Source: Augochlora pura
Taxonomy: Eukaryota > Arthropoda > Insecta > Hymenoptera > Halictidae
Assembly: GCF_028453695.1 (NCBI RefSeq)
Contig: NC_135778.1
Coordinates: 31,919,214-31,983,213 of the forward strand
DNA length: 64,000 nt
Direction of reading: 5' to 3'
The stretch's first letter is position 1. Each line of letters opens with the position of its first letter. The notes below the pieces were generated by a model. It made no database searches and had not been told where the DNA came from. It worked only from the letters and a program-made list of their open reading frames with translations. A program made the position numbers and the translations under genes. This document shows, one piece after another, positions 1 through 9,830 of this stretch.

Positions 1-304
1 ATCTTCCACGCGGAACGCGTCGCGATCCTTATCTTATGGCGTGCATTTAACCATACTAAACGAAGGATGCCCGTGTATATTGTCCCATCGTCGAAGTATA
101 TAGTTAGATCTTAATTAACGTGATTCGATTCACTAACAATATTACAGACAGATTTCACAAAAAGTTTTGAAAATTGAAATAATGCAATTCTTTCAAATAT
201 CAACAATGCAGTTTGTATAGGGTTTTGAAGAAAATTATAGCAGAATGATTTTGAAAATATTTAATTATCTTTTGAAAATTTGTATGAAAATTATGCTTAC
301 ACCA

Positions 305-559
305 ACAGATTCCAAGTGTTTGGCGAAAAAAATCATTCCTTCACGATTGCAAGGATGGAAATTACATTATTCCTTTATTTATTTATTAATTTCACGTAAT
401 AAAATAAAATAAAATAAATAATGGATTAATTTAATGTTATAACTATTAACACAGTTTTGTAGAGCAGAAACAACTCTATCGAATAAATATTATACATTTT
501 GTCAAACAGCAACAAATCGTCGTAAAATAAAAGAAAATGTAAAAACGCTACGAACTTAT
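305..559 (-). mobile_element. Truncated copy of chimeric mariner/LTR element
   Basis: Read on the minus strand, this stretch matches the element at 44129-44530 almost base for base: the run after ATAAGTTCGTA, the GATTTGTTGCTGTTTGAC tract, the TTACGTGAAATTAATAAAT junction and the CGCCAAACACTTGGAATCTG tract. Both ends are missing: the mariner-type end is lost just before ATAAGTTCGTA and the LTR-derived tail stops after GGAATCTG. The 80-codon minus-strand ORF at 426-668 runs through it and is not a credible gene. The relation to 44129-44530 is seen directly; the mariner assignment comes from the termini of that second copy. Confidence 0.8.
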
Positions 560-934
560 GAGCAAGTACGATCGACTTCGTGTCACAGTTCTCGAAAATA
601 GTTGACCGACGCGTTCTAAATGGACGGCTCGCATAACGCGCGCCTCCGATGATAAAAAGCGTGGCCATGAAAATGGTTTTCTATCGATTTCCCGGCAAGA
701 TACGTGTCGTTTCATCGACTGCAATTACCTAGTAATTATCCGACGCGGAATAATTCCGTTATGGACGGCTGTTTCTCGATGAAACGTCGCCGACGCGACG
801 CCGCAAATGTGACGGAAAAACTGAAACGCGCGAAATCTTTATAAAACGATCTCCCGATTTTAATTACTCATTCAAAGGGTGTCGGACAAAATCGATTAAG
901 CTTATAATACAAAACAAAAACCGAGAATTTAAAA
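560..934. other. Non-coding, slightly GC-richer stretch
   Basis: No gene is recognisable. It contains CpG-bearing segments (GACGCGACGCCGC near 790-805) in otherwise AT-rich DNA, but no plausible exon boundaries or repeat. Confidence 0.4.
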
Positions 935-1180
935 CGTTCGACAGTAATTGCATTTTTAATTCTGCCGCATTTCGCACGTCGTCAGCATAAATACATTTTT
1001 AAGTATTGTAGCGTGAACAACGTGTTTTTTTTTTTTACGAAACTGGTATCAACACCTTTTCCAGTCAACATTTTAACAAACGCTTGTGCATACTTTAGCA
1101 AACATCTACAATTTTTTAAGATGAAGACAAATCAAAATTGCTGGCGATAGGTATTATCGCGAGATACTTCATAAATTAGA
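935..1180 (-). repeat. Unknown dispersed repeat, copy A
   Basis: It matches 4555-4785 in the same orientation. Shared words include TTTTTAATTCTGC, GCATAAAT, TATTGTAGCGTGAAC, GCTTGTGCATACTT and GCTGGC. On the minus strand both copies encode related peptide pieces: YAQA followed by a Lys-rich stretch, SFV and RCSRYNT. Here the reading breaks at a stop after RYNT. This implies a decayed coding segment of a mobile element I do not recognise. Confidence 0.6.
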
Positions 1181-1197
1181 CCATTACGGGAGTAGCG

Positions 1198-1347
1198 TCA
1201 TTTTGAAATTAAATTACTGACTTCTTCGTGTTGCGTTTGTAATTTTTGTAGATTTATAGTAGCAGACAAAGGATGATCTTGAATTAATCTATTAAATCGA
1301 TGCATTTGAATTTGTAAACCAAGCTTTAAACTCATCATGGACGCCAT
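1198..1347 (-). pseudogene. Short ORF, possible retroelement gag-like remnant
   Basis: A 49-codon minus-strand ORF opens with ATG at 1347 and stops at 1198-1200. It is rich in Leu, Gln and His (for example RFNRLIQDHPLSATINLQKL) and would form an amphipathic helix. It lies immediately upstream, on the same strand, of repeat copy A, so the two may be parts of one decayed element. The helix pattern vaguely resembles the N-terminal part of BEL/Pao gag proteins, but that is a guess. It may equally be a chance ORF. Confidence 0.2.
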
Positions 1348-1619
1348 TTTGAAAAGCTCTGTCCAACTTTTCTTTTAGTGACGACAATAATTTATGCAAC
1401 GTTCCCCTCTTCAATGCTAGCATGGAGAGTGTTGAAAACATAATTCAGGTAACAGAAAGTTTCAATAATGATTAATTATTAGGTGACTCGAGTATGACTA
1501 GATAACACATCTTGTTAAACAGTTTCCTATCACACTCTGATTAATCGATTAATAGAATACAAAAGATTTTATTTTTACATCATCGACAACAAAAATACTT
1601 CACAATACAAACGTATCAT

Positions 1620-1880
1620 CTACATTATAGAGAAAATGTTATTAACATTATCTTAACAGTCACTTTTTAAATCGTTGATAACAAAGTGGATTTATAACAA
1701 AACAGTGTAGAAAATAATTCTTTAAATCTTTAATGACAAGGTTGATTTGTGTTAAAAAAATATTTTGAGCATTGTAGAGAAAGTTTTGTTAACATTGTTT
1801 TAACAGAAAATAATTCTTTAAATCGTGGATGACGAAGTTAATTTGTAAAAGAAGACTGTTTTCAACATTGTAGGTTTATT
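1620..1880. repeat. Imperfect tandem repeat, two phrases of ~146 bp
   Basis: The phrase CATTATAGAGAAAATGTTAT with TTAACATTATCTTAACAG (about 1630-1665) recurs as CATTGTAGAGAAAGTTTTGT with TTAACATTGTTTTAACAG (about 1773-1807). Each is followed by CTTTAAATC/GATGACAA-type segments that themselves recur three times. The region is degenerate and non-coding. Confidence 0.55.
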
Positions 1881-2290
1881 CATTGCGCTTTGCTGAATCC
1901 GTATTGAGCATAATACGTGGCAGCAATATCGTGATAAAGAAATATTTAACAAATTGCCGATTGTTGCGCTAAAAGCGAATAGTTAAGTGTCTCTACTCGT
2001 GAGTTAAGAAGCTGGATTCTAACAGACGCGAATCGAAACCGCGAAATGGATGAACAAAGATGCAAGATGAGACTGCACTGACGTTTCTTTCGCTATAGTC
2101 GGATGTTTTTCATGGAACGCGCACGTGAACACTGACTAAAATGACGCAGGTACACAAGAACTGATGTGAGAACAACAAACTAATTCTCGCCGCCTTTAAT
2201 CTCGTGATTTGCTGTGAATCAAATTGATTCGCTAGTTCTAACTTCACTGTTAGCTGAGTTATGCTGACATGATGATCCAATATAAATGTT
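1881..2290. other. No recognisable feature
   Basis: Mixed-composition non-coding DNA. The 62-codon minus-strand ORF near 2110-2298 shows no motif I recognise. Confidence 0.35.
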
Positions 2291-2480
2291 ACGAGCATCG
2301 AATTTCTCGAAATTATGCTAATCTTTATTATATTCTATTATTATTATTATCGTTATATTTACTATAATTCTTAGAATAATTTTTTTTACTTTAATTTCAA
2401 TGATGACTTTGTTCACATAATTTTGTTATTATAATCTCTGTAATAAAAATTAGCATAACTTTGAGAAATTCGATACTCGT
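2291..2480. repeat. Inverted repeat (foldback), ~35-bp arms
   Basis: The left arm ACGAGCATCGAATTTCTCG continuing AAATTATGCTAAT (from 2291) is the reverse complement, with few mismatches, of the right arm ATTAGCATAACTTTGAGAAA continuing TTCGATACTCGT (ending 2480). About 110 bp of AT-rich DNA lies between. The core word TTTCTCGAAATTATG recurs in variants near 2490, 2675 and 2760, so this is one of several related copies in about 500 bp. Confidence 0.65.
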
Positions 2481-3049
2481 GAGCTGCCATAACTTTGAGA
2501 TATTCGATTATTCAACTTTTTAAAAGTTTTCCACTATATGTCCTAAGTTCTTTGGAGAATCAACTTAAAAATTTGACAACAAATTAAACAATAGATCTTT
2601 CCAAAAGCTGTGGCAATTTTTTCAAAAAACCTGGCAAACAAGTTACGCCATAAAAATTTCAAAACGTTGGAACTTTCAATTTCTCGAAACTATAGCAGTT
2701 CCTTTTTCTATTAGAAATACAATTCAAAGCAGAATTCCATAAAGTGGAAACGTTAAATATCTCGAAATTATGACAGTTTTGTAATAAAAAATATAAGAAG
2801 CAAAATTCACCGGATTATTTATTTCTATCAAATTCTGCAAAGAGACTCCATGTGAAATATCTTCGAACAAAAAAAGACATGCAAAATCAGCCAAAAAGAG
2901 TGTTAGAAGTTGCAATAAAAGGTTTAAACAAAACTGTTTTCGAGCGAGACCTCCCTAATCTCATAAAAAAAGTTAAGCCGCGGTAATGTAAGCAAATGCG
3001 ATCGAGGCAAACGTCTTCGGTAACAAGAAAAATGAGAACAAGCAAGAGA

Positions 3050-4075
3050 GTAGTTCTGCCATGACTCCATACTGCGAAAGTGTCATCTACAAATCTAAGC
3101 CACTGTGATGATTTTAAAGGAGTTCTGTAAGTATCCACTCTCTTGACGTTCCATGTAGATGCTGTAGCTACGTATGGGGAGATGGGTGATTCCAAAGCTG
3201 CTTTTGATACTTGTTCGTAACAGTAGCTCTGGAAAAGGAAGTAGGTGAGGCAGTGATGCACTAAGGGTACAAGGTTGTCAGGTATTTCGTCCTTGATAAT
3301 ATTGATGCTATCGTTTATAGAGACGTTGATGAATAAGTATTGTACGTCGTGCTGATCGGAATGTCTCTTGGTTTGGTTCGGATGTTCTGTTTTTACTGAT
3401 GATCATCAGTATATTTGAGGGTTGTATTGTAAATTCAGATTGTCTTGTAGCTTGTAAAGAAAACTGGACAGTTTGGGAAGAGCATATGTCATTTTATATC
3501 TTCATTTGTATAGTCGCCGATTGTCAACGATTCTAGAAACGAGTCGTAAGACTCGAATAATCGGATCTCTTCTTCTCAAACTGTCTATCTTTCTTAAGAA
3601 GGTGAGAGACAATTAAACAGAATTTGTTGTATTTTGCTAATTTATATGTATAGTAAATACTCCCAAATTGTCTCTCATCTTCTGAAGGAAAATGGGCAGT
3701 TTGGGAAGAGGAGATACGATTATTCGAGACCCGTGACTCGTTTTTATAGTTACCGATTGTCAGCAGTCATAAAAACAGGTCGCAAGGCTTGAATAATCGT
3801 TTCTCTTCTTCCCAAATTATCAGTTTTTGTTTACGAGCTGAAAGACAATTTGTAAGAATTCACTGTGGGTGTATGGAACGACAAGTTTGTATATGTTTGT
3901 GAATCCGTAAAATCTAGGTGCTTTGGGTTCCTTTGAAAGGATTGTTTTTTGCACGTCTTTAGGTTGTTCGGCCTGTTTTATCACAGCAGGTGTCAACCTT
4001 GCTAATGATTTTGTGGGATTTCTTTCGGTCATATTTCGCAAGTCTCGTCGTTGAGACAGTTTTGTGCCTTGTGCA
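3050..4075 (-). pseudogene. Penelope-like element reverse transcriptase, degraded
   Basis: Minus-strand translation recovers reverse-transcriptase blocks in the expected order for Penelope-like elements. Around 3901-4041 there is a block with NPTKSLARLTP and APRFYGFTNIYK, corresponding to the PPRLYGLPKIHK block. Around 3225-3330 there is FINVSINDSINIIKDEIP followed by LVPLVHHCLTYFLFQ. Around 3060-3200 there is YEQVSKAALESPISP leading into WLRFVDDTFAVWSHG, whose VDD catalytic pair lies at 3082-3090. The YVDDTF form with a following W.HG is characteristic of this family rather than of LTR or Jockey-type elements. Stops, frame changes and a hairpin-rich insertion at 3436-3851 separate the blocks, and no GIY-YIG endonuclease domain is visible. 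The element cannot encode a functional enzyme. The family call is by recall of conserved motifs, not by search. Confidence 0.8.
3436..3851. repeat. Four alternating-orientation ~48-bp units forming two hairpins
   Basis: A unit resembling ATTGTCTCTCATCTTCTGAA followed by AAACTGGGCAGTTTGGGAAGAG occurs as + (3436-3482), - (3568-3613), + (3664-3712) and - (3801-3851). The spacers of the two pairs also match each other in inverse orientation around CGATTATTCGAG and ACCGATTGTCA. The whole is therefore one ~145-bp hairpin present twice, in opposite orientation. It sits between the two RT blocks of the Penelope-like remnant. Confidence 0.75.
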
Positions 4076-4091
4076 TTCGTCTCTTTGTTAA

Positions 4092-4322
4092 CCCTCGGAC
4101 GGCGGGTCCATTTCGATCCAGGCTTACAAACATTCCATCCAGATTTTAATTACGTGGCAGCCATATGTAGTTATTATCTTTTCATATTGAAACTAATGAA
4201 TTATTGAACTTTGGTCTCAACAAAGAAATTTTAGTAATATATAAATGAAAATTAAATGTAAAGATTTGAATAGATCTAGCCGTGACTGGCATAAGTGCCC
4301 AAAAATGGCCGTCGTTCGAAGG
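4092..4322. mobile_element. piggyBac-type miniature element with TTAA target duplication
   Basis: TTAA at 4088-4091 and 4323-4326 flanks 231 bp whose ends are inverted repeats: left CCCTCGGACGGCGGGTCC, right (reverse complement) CCTTCGAACGACGGCCATTT. TTAA target sites and a CCC/CCT-type end are hallmarks of piggyBac-mobilised miniature elements. No transposase is encoded. It abuts the Penelope-like remnant. Confidence 0.7.
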
Positions 4323-4554
4323 TTAATCACTACTGTCTTCGTTAGTAGTCAAAGTGAGAATATTTTTGCTCTGTTTTATCTGCAACTATTGCTTTCTCTT
4401 GGCTTCGGTTGAGTTGGATTTGAGTGTTATTGCAGATTTTAAGGGATCTTAATGGGAAATATGAAGATTATTCAAGCATTTTCCATGAATGATTGTCTAA
4501 AGTTTGTAGAATTGTAAAATAAGAAACCGGTCATACTGACCTTAGTAGGTATAG

Positions 4555-4785
4555 TGTTACAATGACGGTAATTCCTATTTTAATTCTGCTGCCTTTTGCA
4601 CGTTGCCAGCATAAATGAATTTTTAAGGAGGTATTGTAGCGTGAACAGCGTTCTTTAGAAGATGTTTGTACAAAACTATTATTAATACCTTTTTTAATCA
4701 ATTTTTCAAGAAGTGCTTGTGCATACTTCAATATTCACAGTTGTTTATTTGAAAATAAATAAACATTGCTGGCAATACTACATGA
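4555..4785 (-). repeat. Unknown dispersed repeat, copy B
   Basis: Same family as 935-1180. The minus strand carries a 66-codon ORF (4531-4731) containing YAQALLEKLIKKG, SFVQ and RCSRYNTS. Relative to copy A it has a small length difference after RYNT that restores an open but shifted frame. In the shared frame both copies then read IYA, V and AAELK. The repeated peptide suggests a transposon coding segment of unknown family. Confidence 0.6.
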
Positions 4786-4939
4786 AATAAATAAACTACT
4801 ATATAATAATATAATACTATTTTATAAACTACTGCATAAAGTAAAGAAACCGGGAAGATATTCATGGTATTTCTAATTGCACTTTACTCTATAGTCCTGG
4901 CATAGCGGACTAAATTTTCAATCGAATTTTTATTGTAAG

Positions 4940-5113
4940 TATAGTCATCACGTTACAAGAAGGTATCTTTGTGTTCACATTACCCCTCTTACTAGCTGCC
5001 CCACTACCACACTATAGCCCCACATTCCCCCTCTTATTGGTTACAACAGCGAGGCATTTGGTAAGAGGGAGAATCTAAGCACACAGGTATCATCTTGTCG
5101 CGTGAGGACTATA
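4940..5113. mobile_element. TATAGTC-family long-arm MITE, complete copy 1
   Basis: A 174-bp element begins TATAGTCATCACGTTACAAG and ends with the inverse, CTTGTCGCGTGAGGACTATA. The arms run about 60 bp each and carry CCCTCTTA-rich inner segments (CATTACCCCTCTTACTAGC on the left, GGTAAGAGGGAGAAT on the right). Related copies lie at 41462-41577 and 48231-48317. It is non-coding. No superfamily can be assigned from the ends, which include a TATA that could hide a TA duplication. Confidence 0.75.
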
Positions 5114-6540
5114 CTGCAACTTTTAAATGCGTATCTCTCGATACCACGCTTCTTAAAATGGAGGATGAGATAACCCAAAAGCTAATGAACTAATAAACTT
5201 GACACAAAGCTTATCTCTTTCGTTACAACTTTGTCCAGGCATTGAACCAAAAATTAAATGTAACTTTTCTTTATAATACTAAACAAATAACACTTTTACG
5301 CTGAAATTCACATCAAAGAAAGAAACAAAATTTGCTTGCAAACACTAGAATTTATTTATTTCGTTGAATTTTTTATTTAAAATAGATCAGATTCTAGCTC
5401 AAATTATCTACGTTCAAGAACATTTTTGACTTGTTGTTTTCTGGTGTCTGTCATAGATGATACACTGCTCGCTAATCATACATCATTATATCATAGATAA
5501 GTACAAGAGTAGATCATTACTTATTAAGAAGTAACAAAAATTGAACTGAACAAATTTTTCCGTACAGCTTAAAGATTTCCCTTTACGCCCCATTCCTCCA
5601 ATCAAAAACAAAACACAAAAATTGTAAGAAAAGCACGTTGTTGTACAAGAATTCCGGCTTAACATCGCAAAACAGTATAAAGGGAACTTAGGCGAATTTG
5701 TAACGGGGGCTCGCCTCCAGTAACAATGTCGCGCGATCCGCGTGTACAATGTCACCGCTGGCAAACATGTTTTGCAAATTGCAGTTCTTCAAACAGATTA
5801 ATGAACTGTGTTATCGAAGAATGCGATCTCGCACTCATGTTCATTTCATGTCGAGAATGATTAACGCCGTCGATATGTATGTTAATCACGTTCGCAGGAT
5901 AATGACGTAGTGATTAACTGTCGCTTATTAAATTCTTCAGAGACGAATAGACCGTCTTGGCCGACTGGGATTCTGTTTCTGATTAATCGATCGAAGAGTC
6001 CGGATGAAACGTGTCGAAACTGATCTATAGTAAAATTGAATAGCGAACGAGCGAACTATTATGCACATCGATTTGAAACTTACACGGGTTTGTTAATCTG
6101 CGTCCGTTGTGTTGTAACTGATCTCATTTGCAGCCTCCTTGATCTTACGTAACACTGAATGGTATGATTTGCAGGTTATTCGATGGATCTGCAGCCATTT
6201 TTCCAAATCGGAACACATCCAATTAATTGTAAATTGTAATTAATAGGTTGCGTATATCTATACGTCCACGCGCATGTAGGAAAGTATGCAGCTAGTATGC
6301 AGGAAAACGGTATGAATTGGCAAGGTCCGACTACATTTACATTTTTCATACAACGAGTGAGCTTTTTGCGAAACTGCTTTCTAATTTTTGTTTTGGTAAA
6401 GTGATGTATGAATGCTAGAAAATGCATGGAAATCTACAGTAATCATGCTATAGTAACGCTCAGTAATTGTAATAGAAATAAATATTCCATGTACACCATT
6501 TCAGAACTTTCTAGAAGGTGATAAGAAGTGTCTGAGGTTA
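5114..6540. other. AT-rich non-coding stretch, no feature recognised
   Basis: Short ORFs only (for example 92 codons on the minus strand at 5486-5764), none with a domain, signal peptide or exon context I recognise. Confidence 0.4.
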
Positions 6541-6820
6541 TTTGAAGTAACTTTCTCCTTTGCACAAATGCAATCCGTGGCTTTGTTTACGAGTTATTAA
6601 CGAAAAATAGTGACCAATGAGAGGCGCGCTGAGATGGTGCGAGACGGCCGAGCCAATGAACGCAACTGACCTCGGTTTACACGTTGCTTCATTGGTCACT
6701 GTTTTTCGATGATAACTCGTGAACAAAGTCGCGAATTGAATTTGCGCAAAGGAAAAAGTCACTTCAAATGATCTACAAAAACCTTCATTCCCGATTGCGA
6801 GTAACTTTTGGGACACTTTG
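6541..6820. mobile_element. Foldback MITE with ~78-bp inverted arms
   Basis: The left arm 6541-6620 (TTTGAAGTAACTTTCTCCTT continuing to ATAGTGACCAATGA) pairs closely with the right arm 6689-6768 (TCATTGGTCACTGTTTTTCG continuing to AAAAGTCACTTCAAA). Beyond the right arm lies a 50-bp tail ending in TTTTGGGACACTTTG next to TA (6821-6822). Read inward this is CAAAGTGTCCCAAAA, comparable to the CAAGGTGTCCCGGAAAT end of the element at 38320-39068. The matching outer left tail is absent, so the copy looks truncated on that side. The 103-codon minus-strand ORF spanning it is a by-product of the repeat. Confidence 0.75.
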
Positions 6821-7701
6821 TATACACATATATAGCCAATTTTGTTCAAAGTATATAATATTTCTGTAAGGAATAACGATCACCTGATTCAAAGACACAG
6901 TGCATATATAACTGCTTGATTTTAAGACTCAGAGTTATTGGAATTTTAAAGGATTCATATTGATCAATTAGAATTGATTTAATTAATCCGTGTACGATTT
7001 CAAATCTTTTCTCGTACGTTTAATCAGCTTTGTTTGGAGTATGCGCACTCTGTTCAAGTAGAGCGACCGATTTAATTTAAAGATACAGTGCATAGTTTAA
7101 GTGCTTGTATTTAAGATTCAGGATTAGGAGGATTTCGAACAAAACAACGTCGGAAGTACTTTGTTCGCGGATTATGAAATGTTTCAACCTTTGGAAGATC
7201 AGCAAAGACTGTGGCTGCTCGGCATGTGAGTGACTGTAAACAAGCACAGGAAGTTCGAAGAGTACTACGTTGGAATAATCAGAAACAATTGACTGCGGTA
7301 ATCATCTCGAAGATATTGTTACGAAATTCTCGAGATATTTCCGAGGCTTCCGTATCCAATTATCAGTCGAGGGGATCAGTGTGCGGCATTTGTTTTTCAG
7401 AGTTATACAATCCCACAGGTTCGAAACGCTCGGCAGAAATTGGGCCAATTCAGATTTGAGTTTATTGTAGCGGCACTGTTGGCAGCACTCTTCGCGTTCG
7501 AAATTGTGATAAATTGTTAAATTTATCGATAGTAAAAATGTTTGATGAAAATCGCTGGTTAACGGTGACGAAAGTAGACATACCAAGTTTCAAAGTCAGT
7601 CTTCGTTCATTAACATCGGATTTTTTTTTCAACGAAGTTATAACGGGTTAGCAACGATAATTTTTCATCTATGATTGTGTGATCGAATCTTGGTTGTAAT
7701 T
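6821..7701. other. Non-coding, no recognised feature
   Basis: Two opposing short ORFs (82 codons + at 7211-7459, 94 codons - at 7302-7586) overlap each other and show no known motif. Neither has the composition of a real exon. Confidence 0.35.
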
Positions 7702-7801
7702 NNNNNNNNNNNNNNNNNNNNNNNNNNNNNNNNNNNNNNNNNNNNNNNNNNNNNNNNNNNNNNNNNNNNNNNNNNNNNNNNNNNNNNNNNNNNNNNNNNN
7801 N
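7702..7801. other. Assembly gap (100 N)
   Basis: Exactly 100 undetermined bases, the conventional placeholder for a gap of unknown length. Confidence 0.99.
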
Positions 7802-9400
7802 CTATTTACCTAGACTTATTTTAAAGAATAATGCATCTAGTTTCGACATAGCGCAATTATTTTTATATAAATAATTAAAATCGCAGTTGTATCAAGTCAC
7901 TGTACTTTCAATGGCAACCAAGATTAGATCACTGAATCCTGGACTGAAAATTCTCGATGTTCAATCTGTTGCCATTTTGTCTAACAATGTCAGATTGCAG
8001 TCCACTTACAATAAATGCACTTGAAAGACTGAATCTTGTTCTTTGTAAAATGTACTCTGTCTCGCAACGTGTTATTATTAGTACATTCGCAGACTTTGAA
8101 GCTCCATATGAAATTTGTTTTCCCGTTTCTCACCGAATTGGTAACATAGTAGTAATGTTACTGTCACTATTGACAATCATATTTACCACGTACCTATAAA
8201 CGTACCTGAAAATATGTTATCGACGCACGGCCTGTCGAGGTCAGACTGATTGACAGTCTGCCCATGAGTCCATAGTAATTCAAGTCTCGTTCACGAGTAA
8301 GTGTCATATTACTGTTATTGTTTTTATACATTATTTATCAGAGTTCTTCTGATTCCGACTGTTTTTCTATGCTTTCAGAAATTACGTGATTATTACATTA
8401 TCGAGATATTTGTAATTGCATTCTGTAGCTTAAAATCGCGTAGCTAGAGTTCGTTGACAAAATTTGCGAATATTGTTCAATTGCAGCTGCAATTGTTATC
8501 TTTTTTATTAATCGAAAAACTCGTACTATTTTAAGTTTATTAATTATGATATTAAAAAACGTTCTGCAACTATAATTCCTTTTACAATTGTGGATAAAAT
8601 GGATATACATGAAAAATTTCTATGTATAGTTTAAACATTTATACATAAATTAATATAGTATGTGCTATAGTTATTGTTTTATTAATCCATAAATTTTGAG
8701 AATCAACTTGATATTTTTATTTACAAAAATTACTGTATATTGTTGAAACATAAAAAAACACATGGACGAAGTTTCGGAATGATACATTGGACACTTTTTA
8801 TTGAATGATCAATAATTGGCTCCGATTATCACCGTGGCAACAAGAGGATCTGAAATAAAGATCTTCCGACACCTGATGGAGACAATAAGCAATTAGTAAT
8901 TAATTCGTGTGTAGAACTAGATGGACTTGGCATACACATAGACAGCATACGGAAGAAGGAAGAGAGAAGGGTCGCGTACTCGGAAGGCCTAGCTACTTTA
9001 GATCGTCGTTCCGACTGATCGGAATAATAATCAGCCGTGCATTATGAAGGCAAACCTAACGATACATTAGGACGTTATTATGCAAGTCGTCGCGAGAATA
9101 CTCTTACACCTCATCAACAATTTCCTGCTTCTCGAGTACTATCGATCAATTCAAAATTAATTGTCAGCAAACCTGTCGATCTTTATTACCTACGGATTGC
9201 ATTTATTTCGATGAAATAACGCATCTGTTGCATAAAGTTATCAACAAAATCAAGGAACTTTACGTATAGTTAACAGTTGAGTAATAATTATGATGCAACA
9301 TTGATTTATTCAGACCATACGACAAATAAAGAAGGTAATAAAAATTTAATAACAGGAACAAATGTTTGTGAAATGAAACAAGAAATCATGAGAAAGTAAA
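7802..9400. other. AT-rich non-coding stretch
   Basis: No gene is visible. A perfect 18-bp palindrome, CAATTGCAGCTGCAATTG, lies at 8478-8495. Short ORFs of 60-80 codons lack any recognisable motif. Confidence 0.4.
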
Positions 9401-9409
9401 ATTAATATT

Positions 9410-9830
9410 TTGTATATCTCTTTGAAACCTTGCTGGTACATTCAGTTATTGTTGGAGAATATGCAGTAATTTGTTATTACTTTAATTATTAATTCAATTC
9501 AAAATTACAGTTGAACTATTTAAGTATTAATTTTTACAACAGTTTTGATTTTATAAGACGCTTGATGAATAAAAAATAAATATTGCGTAAACTATTTTGA
9601 AACTTTTTAGATTTATTCAACCATGTTTGGATAGTATACAGTAATTGATTTAAATAAAGATATTCAGTTAACTCAAAGTCACAATGAAAGATGTACATAA
9701 CTATACAAATTCTTTGGCATGATGAAAATCATTAATTATTAAATAATTAACAACTGCATCTATTATTTTGAAGCTTTGTAGATTTATTCAACTATGTTTG
9801 AATAGTGTACAATAATAATTGTTATAGTAA
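9410..9830. repeat. ~178-bp tandem repeat, about three degenerate units
   Basis: The phrase TTTGAAACCTTGCTGGTACATTC (9421) recurs as TTTGAAACTTTTTAGATTTATTC (9596) and TTTGAAGCTTTGTAGATTTATTC (9777). Each is followed by a variant of ATGTTTGGATAGTATACAGTA. Spacings are 175 and 181 bp. Confidence 0.6.

Noticed and set aside
426..668. 80-codon minus-strand ORF
   Set aside because: It overlaps the chimeric mariner/LTR copy and extends past its edge. No transposase motif is present.
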